NCBI GenBank assembly: GCA_024235215.1
Contig: JACKMU010000005.1
Span: 186,001-250,000 of the forward strand
Length of the DNA stretch: 64,000 bases
Reading direction: 5' to 3'
From: Chromatiaceae bacterium
GTDB lineage: Bacteria; Pseudomonadota; Gammaproteobacteria; Chromatiales; Chromatiaceae
Under the pieces are notes generated by a model, which saw nothing but the letters and a program-made list of their open reading frames with translations, was not told the DNA's origin and made no database searches. Positions 46,497 through 54,118 of the stretch are shown in pieces; the first letter of the stretch is position 1; the number at the start of each line of letters is the position of its first letter. The position numbers and the translations under genes were made by a program.

Positions 46497-47572
46497 AAGC
46501 CATTGCACTTATTTCCTCCGTATTTTTCAGCATGATTATCACGCTGACCGCAGCTGCAGCCACGCCGGAGATGGATGCAGATCTGTCGAACAAGGCTGCA
46601 CGTGCAACTGACAATGGCCTGCGCTTTCTGCGCGAACAGCAGGCCGAAGACGGCTCCTGGTCAAAGTCGGTCGGTATCACCGCACTAGCGTTGCGCGCAT
46701 TCCTGGAGAGCCGACGTCACTACAATGAGGATGATGGTCCCTTCATCACCCGACCGGTGAAGTTCATCCTGGAGCATGTTAAAGAAGATGGCTCCATTGC
46801 AGACGCCATCAGCAATCGGAACTATACCACCGCGGTCGCAATCACTGCGCTGCAGGCGACCGGTAACCCGGCTTACCGCAGCGTGATCGAAAACGCGCAG
46901 AAATTTCTCGCCAAGCTGCAGCTCGACGAGGAAGAGGGCTATCCATCCGACCACAAGTACTACGGTGGCATCGGCTATGGGGGAGACGAGCGTCCGGACT
47001 TGTCGAACCTCTACATGGCGGTCGAGGCGCTGCACACCACCAGCATGGAGCGCGCTGACCCACTGTGGAAAAAGGCGCTGGTGTTCATCAGCCGCAGTCA
47101 GAATAATAGCGAAACCAACGATCTCGCCTGGGCCGGAAATGATGGCGGCTTCGCCTATATGCCGGGGTACAGCCCGCACGGAGGGGCGGTCTCCTATGGC
47201 GGCATGACTCATGCCGGCCTGCTGAGCCTGCTGTTTGCCGGCGTAGACAAAGAGGACCCGCGGGTGAAGGCTGCCCACGACTGGATCCGTGCCAACTACA
47301 CACTGGATGAAAATCCCGGGGCGAAAGGAAAGCAGGGGCTCTTCTACTACTACAACGTGTTCGCCAAAAGCATGTACGCCTTCGGCGAGCCGCTGATCAC
47401 AGACAGCAACGGCGCAACTCACAACTGGCGTAACGACCTCGCTGCGAAGCTGATCGACCTGCAAGCGGTCGATGGCTCGTGGGTGAACGAGGAGTCCCAA
47501 CGCTGGTGGGAAGGGGATAAAAACCTGGTCACTGCCTGGAGTGTGATCGCGATCAACCACCTGCTTCGTTAG
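46493..47572 (+). CDS. Exported alpha/alpha-toroid protein (prenyltransferase/squalene oxidase repeat)
   Basis: 359 aa from ATG 46493, which overlaps the previous stop (ATGA). Signal peptide about 1-24 (ends TLTAAAA). QW-type motifs include GLRFLREQQAEDGSW near the N-terminus and LIDLQAVDGSW near the C-terminus, with helical hairpins between, as in squalene-hopene cyclase toroids. The DXDD acid of hopene cyclases is missing, so cyclase activity is unlikely; exported relatives occur in operons with MoxR/vWA modules. It may bind a hydrophobic ligand in the periplasm. A second, degenerate toroid lies inside the PKD giant. Confidence 0.8.
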   Translation: MKAIALISSVFFSMIITLTAAAATPEMDADLSNKAARATDNGLRFLREQQAEDGSWSKSVGITALALRAFLESRRHYNEDDGPFITRPVKFILEHVKEDGSIADAISNRNYTTAVAITALQATGNPAYRSVIENAQKFLAKLQLDEEEGYPSDHKYYGGIGYGGDERPDLSNLYMAVEALHTTSMERADPLWKKALVFISRSQNNSETNDLAWAGNDGGFAYMPGYSPHGGAVSYGGMTHAGLLSLLFAGVDKEDPRVKAAHDWIRANYTLDENPGAKGKQGLFYYYNVFAKSMYAFGEPLITDSNGATHNWRNDLAAKLIDLQAVDGSWVNEESQRWWEGDKNLVTAWSVIAINHLLR

Positions 47573-47577
47573 TCTCC

Positions 47578-49086
47578 GTGATTGGGTGGAGGGCCGGCCT
47601 GCTCCTGCTACTGCTTTCGGTCTCGGCCACGGCAGTGCCGGAGCCACAGGAGCCGCTCGAAATCCGCTTGACGCCAGCCTGGCACGGTCACTTTCACCCC
47701 GGATCCTATACGGAACTCGGTGTCAGACTGATCGCCTCCCGGGGGGGAGCGCTGGAACTGCGGATCACCGGTGGCGACTCGGAGATCCACTATTCCGCAC
47801 AACTTGACGCCGACACTCCACTGGCGATTCACCTGCCAGTGCGGCCACGCGCCGGCGCACCGCTTCTGGTGCAGACCACACTCTCCGGTAGTACACCACT
47901 TACGCAAGAGGTACGGTTCATCCCCACCCGCACACCGCTGACCGCAGTGACCACTGCCGAAGGCGGCAGGCACGAAGCCCAACAGCGGCCCACGGACGGT
48001 TCGACCCCGCTCTCAATCGACCCGGCAGCTTTGCCTCGAACGGCTCAGGGCTATCAGCCGATCGACTTGGTGCAGATCGGAGAGGAGAGCCTGGAGCATC
48101 TGGACGCGAGACAGTCCCAAGCACTGGCGCACTATCTCGGAAATTGTGGACATCTGCAGTTGCGTGCCAGCAGAGAACGCGCGCAGGCGCTACGCCGTGC
48201 AGCTGGATGCGGCAGCCGCTATGTCGAAACGACCGGTACCGGTGTGCAACAACAAACCAACGCGCCAGTGACTGGCGAGCAGCCGCTTGCGGCAGCGGCG
48301 AAGCCGTTCGGGGACAGGCTGCGCCTGCTGCTGCCGGGCGCACCCCGGCCTTCAGTGCAATGGATAATCACCATCCTCTTTCTGCTCTACGGCGCACTGC
48401 TGCTGCTCCTCTCCCGAACCCGCAGTGCCGTACCGCTGCTGTTTGTGCTGCCCATGGCGGCGAGTCTGCTGCTCTCTCTGCTGGCTGGCCCTTCGGCATT
48501 GCCGCGGGCTGCCAGCTGGACTGTGATGGAGCAAGATGATCGGGTGGCGCGCTTCAATCTGCTACTCCATGCCGCCAGTGGTGCCGCAGCCACTCACTCC
48601 TTCACCCTGCCAGCGCAGGCGACACTGCTGCCACTACTTACGCAGGACGAAGCACCCTGGATTCTGCTGGACAAAGACTGGCCTGCGGTGGTGGAAATGC
48701 GTGCCGATATCGCCCCTTTCTCCTACCGGGAGTATCAGATTGCGGGTGTCGTCGCAGCAGCCTCACCATTGAGGCTGACATTCGATTCTCAGGTGGTGAC
48801 GATAGAGAACCGGAGCCGGCAGCGCTCTGCCAGCGCGTTGCTCACCTGGCAGCGGAGGGTCTATCACGTTCCAGCGCTCACCCCGGGGGAGCGTTGGACA
48901 CCTGATGACGCTGCCCGACTGAGCGAGTACTCACCGGAATCCAGGATACTGCTCAGCCACACCGTAAACGGGAGCGCTGCACTGCTGCTGCCGCTTGATC
49001 TCACCCGCGAACTGCTATCCGGTCAACAGATCGCCTCGCAAGGCTGGCTGCAGGTTGTGGCCCAAGCAGAGACCAGCCCTGAATGA
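47578..49086 (+). CDS. Exported membrane-anchored protein, MoxR-operon associated
   Basis: 502 aa; GTG start at 47578, five bases after the toroid gene. Signal peptide about 1-19 (ends SATA). The N-terminal half is beta-rich with no family recognised. Two membrane helices are seen around residues 262-305 (WIITILFLLYGALLLLLS and PLLFVLPMAASLLLSLLAGP). A C-terminal beta domain follows. Overlaps the next gene by ATGA. A periplasmic sensory or structural role is possible but not shown. Confidence 0.7.
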   Translation: MIGWRAGLLLLLLSVSATAVPEPQEPLEIRLTPAWHGHFHPGSYTELGVRLIASRGGALELRITGGDSEIHYSAQLDADTPLAIHLPVRPRAGAPLLVQTTLSGSTPLTQEVRFIPTRTPLTAVTTAEGGRHEAQQRPTDGSTPLSIDPAALPRTAQGYQPIDLVQIGEESLEHLDARQSQALAHYLGNCGHLQLRASRERAQALRRAAGCGSRYVETTGTGVQQQTNAPVTGEQPLAAAAKPFGDRLRLLLPGAPRPSVQWIITILFLLYGALLLLLSRTRSAVPLLFVLPMAASLLLSLLAGPSALPRAASWTVMEQDDRVARFNLLLHAASGAAATHSFTLPAQATLLPLLTQDEAPWILLDKDWPAVVEMRADIAPFSYREYQIAGVVAAASPLRLTFDSQVVTIENRSRQRSASALLTWQRRVYHVPALTPGERWTPDDAARLSEYSPESRILLSHTVNGSAALLLPLDLTRELLSGQQIASQGWLQVVAQAETSPE

Positions 49087-49550
49087 ACCCGCTGCAATCC
49101 AGCCTCTACATCGGACTGATCTATTCGCTACCGCTCTGCATCTGGTATCTGCCCCAGTTGGAGTACCACGCCAGCGGCAGTAGTATGCTGTCACAAGAGG
49201 CGTTGCGTATTCTGCTACTGACACAAGGCATGATGATCGTACTCTGGACAGGGGGAGAAACCGAACGCTTCGGGCGTCGGCCCAACCTGGCCGGACTCTG
49301 TCTGCTCTTGCTGGTACCGCTGCCGCTGCTGGCGTTGATCCGTCTGAGTGGCACACCGACCAGCGTACTGTCGCAAGCCGAGGGGTCACTGTTGCTGTTC
49401 GGCCTGGTGCTGCTGCTCCAGGGGAGAGTATTGCAGCGCCTTCCCCTGGGCCCTATCGTGCGGGATATCGCCCACCACGTCTGGCAGAGCGGGCTGCTGC
49501 TGCTGATCTGGGTGGAGCGAGACGCCTGGCTTGGCTGGTTCGATTTGTGA
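49083..49550 (+). CDS. Small polytopic membrane protein
   Basis: 155 aa with four membrane segments (about 8-24, 43-60, 70-87 and 102-120; possibly a fifth near 135-150). ATG overlaps the previous stop (ATGA). No family is recognised; the coupling places it in the same complex or pathway as the surrounding genes. Confidence 0.68.
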   Translation: MNPLQSSLYIGLIYSLPLCIWYLPQLEYHASGSSMLSQEALRILLLTQGMMIVLWTGGETERFGRRPNLAGLCLLLLVPLPLLALIRLSGTPTSVLSQAEGSLLLFGLVLLLQGRVLQRLPLGPIVRDIAHHVWQSGLLLLIWVERDAWLGWFDL

Positions 49551-50668
49551 AGAGTACAGATAAAAAGCAGTTGCACCAACTGCTGGCACAGGTGCGTCGG
49601 CGCCTCTGGTTGACCGTGACGCTGCACGCGTTGACGACCGCACTCTGGTGCAGCGCTGCCTTGCTCTTCTGCGGTGGAATGGTGCATCTGCTGATCCGCC
49701 TCCCGAATATCTGGTGGGTGCTTCTCCCCGCGCTGTTGTCACCACTGATTGCGCTGATGCTGGCCGCATTCACCCGCCGGCCGGAGCTGGAACAGTGCGC
49801 TGCAGAGGTGGACCGGTTGTTCCATGGGCAGGCACTGATCACCTCGGCTTGGGAGCTGTTGCGGTCACCTCCACCCTCACCACCAAGCACCGCCCCTCTG
49901 GTTCTGCAGCGAGCGTTCGCTGCGGCGGCACAATGGCAGCGGGAGATCTCCGCACATCTGCCTGTTCCACCTCCCCAGCGCCCCGTTCTGGCGCTGACGG
50001 TCGCACTTTTCTGCGGATTACCCCTGCTTCCGGAGGGACAGAGAGCGACGGCCGGTCCTTCTGGTGGGCAGACTCCCACCTCACGACTGGCTCTGCTTCC
50101 TGCAGCGATGAGTCTACCAGACCCGATAGCGGAGCTGTCCGTACAGAGGAAACCGGATTCCCGTGCCATTACAGTGGGTGATCAGACCCGGTTCAAACAA
50201 ATGACGGCAACAGAGCGTAGCAACAACCCACTGTCAGCAAGTCGTACTGACGGAAGTGAAGGCAGCACCTGGCATACCGCACTACCGGAAGCCGAGAGTT
50301 CGAATTCAAACAGCAACTCCTCAGACAATCACCCCGTGGATGGCAGCGGTCGCTCACCCGCGCCGAGTTTTGGTAATAAATCACGGGAAGCGATCGCCGC
50401 CCCCACCTCCTCCCCTGCATTGACTGTTACTGCCGAACCGATCATCCTCGCAATCAGCCGGGGTGAACCGCTCACCCCGGTCGAGCAGAGAGGGCTACCG
50501 CTGCGCTCAGGCGCAGAGACGGAAATCCAGCAGGGTGCAACGCAGTCAGGTGCCACCATCGATACACTGACGAAGCGGCCCGAGCTGAACCATTACTCAC
50601 CTACACAACGAATGCAGATAGCGAACTATTTCGAACAGATCGGGAGTGTCGATGAGACAAAGCGTTAA
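49547..50668 (+). CDS. Membrane protein of the MoxR operon, DUF4175-like layout
   Basis: 373 aa; GTG start overlapping the prior stop (GTGA). Membrane segments lie at about 20-44, 50-72 and 147-165. The remaining 200 residues are polar, Ser/Asn/Pro-rich and probably disordered, ending with a short helical tail. The layout of two N-terminal helices plus a third around residue 150 resembles DUF4175-type proteins near MoxR genes, but sequence recognition is weak. It overlaps the MoxR gene by 17 bases. Confidence 0.66.
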   Translation: MKSTDKKQLHQLLAQVRRRLWLTVTLHALTTALWCSAALLFCGGMVHLLIRLPNIWWVLLPALLSPLIALMLAAFTRRPELEQCAAEVDRLFHGQALITSAWELLRSPPPSPPSTAPLVLQRAFAAAAQWQREISAHLPVPPPQRPVLALTVALFCGLPLLPEGQRATAGPSGGQTPTSRLALLPAAMSLPDPIAELSVQRKPDSRAITVGDQTRFKQMTATERSNNPLSASRTDGSEGSTWHTALPEAESSNSNSNSSDNHPVDGSGRSPAPSFGNKSREAIAAPTSSPALTVTAEPIILAISRGEPLTPVEQRGLPLRSGAETEIQQGATQSGATIDTLTKRPELNHYSPTQRMQIANYFEQIGSVDETKR

Positions 50669-51653
50669 CCCTTCTGAAGCAGATCTCACAGCCGCCTGCG
50701 CTGACCTGCGGGCGCTGCAGGCGGCGTTGCAGCGTGCGATCGTCGGACAAGAGGAGCTGATCGGCCAGCTGATCACAGCCTGCTTTGCCGGTGGTCATGT
50801 ACTGCTGGAAGGGTTGCCTGGAATGGGCAAGACACATCTGATCAAGGGACTGGCAGCCAGTCTCGGAGTCATACTCTCCCGTGTGCAATGCACGCCGGAT
50901 CTGATGCCGGCGGATATCACTGGCAGCGAACTGCCGGTGCAGCAGGAGCAGGGAGCACGGCTACTCGGGTTTCGACGGGGGCCGATCTTTGCATCGATGG
51001 TGCTGATGGATGAGATCAACCGCGCCACCCCGAAAACACAAGCTGCAATGCTGGAGGCAATGCAGGAGGGGCAGGTGACCCACGCCGGGGTGAGCCACCC
51101 GCTGCCCGAGCCATTCTGGGTCTTCGCCACCCAGAACCCGATCGAGATCGAAGGAACCTACCCGCTGCCCGAAGCTCAGCTGGACCGTTTCATGTTCAAG
51201 CTCGACGTGCGCTACCCCTCACAGAGTGCACTGCTGGCAATGCTCGAAGTATCGCTGGATGAGGAGCCGGCAGAGCGACTGCCGCTGCTGCTTACGCCAC
51301 AGCGGGTAAGCGAGATCATGCAGCTGGCGCGATCCATCACCGTTGCCGCTGCATTGAAAAAGGCGGCGGTAGAGCTGATTCTCGCAACCCAACCGGCCGC
51401 CCGCCAGGTACCACAGGCAGCGGTTCACTTCCGCTATGGTCCCAGTCCGCGTGGTTTGCAGTCGCTGCTGCGCGCGGCGCGGGTCAAGGCACTGATGGCA
51501 GGCCGGCCGCAGCTCTCGGCCGAGGATATCCGCTCGGTGGCGCTGCCTGCGCTGCGCCATCGGGTGCTGCTCACCCTGGGTAGCGAACTGGAGGGTGTTC
51601 GCTGCGACGATCTGTTGCAGCAGGTGATCGACTGGTGGTCCGCACAACAGTGA
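50652..51653 (+). CDS. moxR: MoxR-family AAA+ ATPase
   Basis: 333 aa from ATG 50652 (a GTG two codons upstream is also possible). Walker A GLPGMGKT (54-61), Walker B VLMDEINRA (about 117-125) and sensor-1 VFATQNP are intact; the lid domain follows. MoxR proteins are AAA+ chaperones that typically act with DUF58 and vWA proteins to insert or activate metal-dependent or envelope complexes. Here those partners are the next three genes. Coupled to DUF58 by a GTGA overlap. Confidence 0.95.
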   Translation: MRQSVNPSEADLTAACADLRALQAALQRAIVGQEELIGQLITACFAGGHVLLEGLPGMGKTHLIKGLAASLGVILSRVQCTPDLMPADITGSELPVQQEQGARLLGFRRGPIFASMVLMDEINRATPKTQAAMLEAMQEGQVTHAGVSHPLPEPFWVFATQNPIEIEGTYPLPEAQLDRFMFKLDVRYPSQSALLAMLEVSLDEEPAERLPLLLTPQRVSEIMQLARSITVAAALKKAAVELILATQPAARQVPQAAVHFRYGPSPRGLQSLLRAARVKALMAGRPQLSAEDIRSVALPALRHRVLLTLGSELEGVRCDDLLQQVIDWWSAQQ

Positions 51654-52540
51654 AGAGTGCGCTCGCCGAAGTGACGGAAGGGGAGCTCTCACGCCTGACG
51701 CGGGCATTGAATCTGCTGCTGAATGGACGCCCGCTGCGCGCGCAGGGCCGTCGACCAGCGCGTTACCGCACCGGGTACAGCGGCGAGTTTCTGGACTTTC
51801 AGGCTTACACCAGCGGGGACAACCTGCGCGCCATCGATTGGCGGGCTACGGCCCGCAGCCGCCAGATCCAGGTCAGGCGCTACTGGGATGACGGCTCCTG
51901 CGACTGGACCATCTGCCTCGACCGCAGCGCATCGATGGCGATCGGTGCTGCTGAAAAATGGCGCCTGGCAATCCAGTGCACAGCGGCACTCTCCTGGTTG
52001 ATGCTGCAGTTGGAGAACCGGGTCGGCCTGGTGCTCTTCAGCAGCGGGGTGGATCAGCTGCAACCACCGGGCCGCGGCCCAGGGCACTACGCAAACCTGC
52101 TGCGGCTGCTGCAAACTGCGACACCGATGCAGCACGGAGGTGCATCACAGCTGGCGAGCTGTGCTCCGGCGATCGGGCGACAGGGCTCATTACTGATCAT
52201 CAGCGATTTTCTGGTACGGGACGGTATGCGCGCAGATCTGCAGACCCTGATCCGACAACGTCACCAGATCCAGGTACTGCAGATTCTCTCTCCGCTGGAC
52301 GGCCTGCTTCCGACTGCCACAGGCGGCCGGTTGCACGACGTGGAGAGTGGTGACCGGATCACCATCGACCCGGTAGGCAGCGACCCGCTGGCACCGCAGC
52401 AGGAGTTGGCAGCATTGTGCAACAGCTTGCACCTTTTCTGTGCGCAGCACCGGATCCCCTCCTCCCGCTGCGATACCAGGCTGAGGTGGAAGGAGGCGGT
52501 GCTGCAACACCTCCGCGCAGTGATGACCGGCGGTGCTTAG
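51650..52540 (+). CDS. DUF58 (vWA-like) protein
   Basis: 296 aa from the GTG at 51650 that overlaps the MoxR stop (GTGA), preferred over a GTG five codons earlier. The DUF58 core is DFQAYTSGDNLRAIDWRATA, followed by a MIDAS-type motif DRSASM within CLDRSASMAIG. Soluble; expected to pair with MoxR. Contains a second conserved segment SLLIISDFL typical of the vWA fold. Confidence 0.92.
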   Translation: MKSALAEVTEGELSRLTRALNLLLNGRPLRAQGRRPARYRTGYSGEFLDFQAYTSGDNLRAIDWRATARSRQIQVRRYWDDGSCDWTICLDRSASMAIGAAEKWRLAIQCTAALSWLMLQLENRVGLVLFSSGVDQLQPPGRGPGHYANLLRLLQTATPMQHGGASQLASCAPAIGRQGSLLIISDFLVRDGMRADLQTLIRQRHQIQVLQILSPLDGLLPTATGGRLHDVESGDRITIDPVGSDPLAPQQELAALCNSLHLFCAQHRIPSSRCDTRLRWKEAVLQHLRAVMTGGA

Positions 52541-54116
52541 TCTCAGTTCACCCTGGTGGCTCACCGGACTGGCCATCCTGCCGCTGGTCTGGTGGCTGCA
52601 CCGCTTTCACGGTGTCGCACGAGCGATGCCGGTCTCCGCGCTCTTTCTGTTCCAGGCATTGCGGCAGTACGACAGCGGAGCGGCAGCGTCACACCGGGCC
52701 GACCCGCTCTGGCGCCTGCGCGCACTGATCATCGGCAGCGCGTTGGTGGCCCTCTCCGGGCCGGTTTGGCAGGATACATCCACAGCACCGGTCGAAGTCT
52801 GGGTGGACGACTCGCTGAGTATGCAGGCACTGGAGCAGGGCGAATCCCGGCTCGGGCATGCTTTTCAACAGCTGATCGAGACGCTGGCGCCACGGCGGAG
52901 CCGGGGGATCGTGCTACACTCCCTCGGCACCCCAAACCAGCGTCTGCAGATCGGTCCGGCACAGCCGATGGAGCAGCAGGCACTGCTACGCGAGTGGCGC
53001 AAGATTCCTGTTGCTGAACCCCATCCGCCAGCCAGTACGACACTGCAGCCGGCGGCGCTGCACTATCTGCTGACCGATGGCGCCGATGCCGCACTCAATC
53101 GCTGGTCCGGGCAAGCACCGTTGCAGCAGTTGATCCGTGTTGGCACAGCCACGGATAATCTGGCCCTCACCCTGCTGTCCCTCCGTCCCGCGCTCACCGA
53201 ACCAGACAGCTGGATGGGTCTGGTGGCGCTTTCCAACCTTGGCAAAACGCGTGTCATGGCCAACCTGGAGGTGGCAAACGGGAGTGGCAAGCTACTTGAC
53301 TGGCCACTGGATCTGGATCCGGACAGTTCGATTGCACAGAGTTTTCGCCTACACCTTGCCTCACTGGAGGGTCTCTACGCCCGTCTCTCCCCCACCGGCC
53401 CGATGCCGCTCGATGCCTTGCCGTTGGATGATCGATTGACGCTGCCGTTCACCCAGCGAGCGCGCTTGTACATCGGCATCAGCGGTGACTGCAGTGGATA
53501 TCTGCTGGCCGCGTTGCGCAGCGATCGTGGAGTCGGGATAACCACCCTTGAGGATCCACGAATCGAGGCACAGCTGCTCTGTGGTGACTCACCCCTGCCA
53601 TCCGCCACCCCGACAATCCGGCTGCACCCGATTGTGCAACGGCGTCTGACCACCTCCGCACCTCACTGGCACGCCGCTGCGGGTAAACTGCAGCAGCTGC
53701 TGTTGCAGCGGGTCGAATACAGCAGCAGCGCGCCACAGGCGACACCGACACAACAACTGCTGCTCAGTGGTGACGGCAGGGCGCTGATCCTGGCAGTTGG
53801 CGAACCGGTACACCACATAGAAATCTTCCTCGACATGGCGTCGTCAGAGCTCACCTCCAGTCCGCTCTATCCGCTGCTGCTGAGCGGATTGTTCGAGCAG
53901 CTGCTACAGCGCTCGTCCGATGATGAGATCATCCGTGTGGAACGGGATCCTCAAGCATCAAGGATTGCACCTCTGGTAGGGGACCAGCCAGCGCTCCGGA
54001 CAACGCCTGCCGCCACCATGGCACAACACGAACTCAGTTGGATACTGCTGCTCTGCATTTTGTCACTGCTGTTGCTGGACGGTTATCTGAGTTTGGCAAC
54101 GGCCGGAGAGGGCTGA
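52533..54116 (+). CDS. BatA-like membrane-anchored vWA protein
   Basis: 527 aa; GTG start eight bases inside the DUF58 gene. N-terminal BatA-type membrane segments (about 8-24 and 62-80) flank a cytoplasmic loop, then a vWA domain with MIDAS DDSLS (near residue 91). A large beta-rich periplasmic region follows and a C-terminal helix lies near 500-520. BatA proteins form the membrane arm of MoxR systems. Two bases separate it from the next gene. Confidence 0.85.
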   Translation: MLSLSSPWWLTGLAILPLVWWLHRFHGVARAMPVSALFLFQALRQYDSGAAASHRADPLWRLRALIIGSALVALSGPVWQDTSTAPVEVWVDDSLSMQALEQGESRLGHAFQQLIETLAPRRSRGIVLHSLGTPNQRLQIGPAQPMEQQALLREWRKIPVAEPHPPASTTLQPAALHYLLTDGADAALNRWSGQAPLQQLIRVGTATDNLALTLLSLRPALTEPDSWMGLVALSNLGKTRVMANLEVANGSGKLLDWPLDLDPDSSIAQSFRLHLASLEGLYARLSPTGPMPLDALPLDDRLTLPFTQRARLYIGISGDCSGYLLAALRSDRGVGITTLEDPRIEAQLLCGDSPLPSATPTIRLHPIVQRRLTTSAPHWHAAAGKLQQLLLQRVEYSSSAPQATPTQQLLLSGDGRALILAVGEPVHHIEIFLDMASSELTSSPLYPLLLSGLFEQLLQRSSDDEIIRVERDPQASRIAPLVGDQPALRTTPAATMAQHELSWILLLCILSLLLLDGYLSLATAGEG

Positions 54117-54118
54117 CC

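Noticed and set aside
46493..47572. Squalene-hopene cyclase enzyme
   Set aside because: QW-type motifs are present, but it is exported, only 359 aa and lacks a DXDD catalytic motif.
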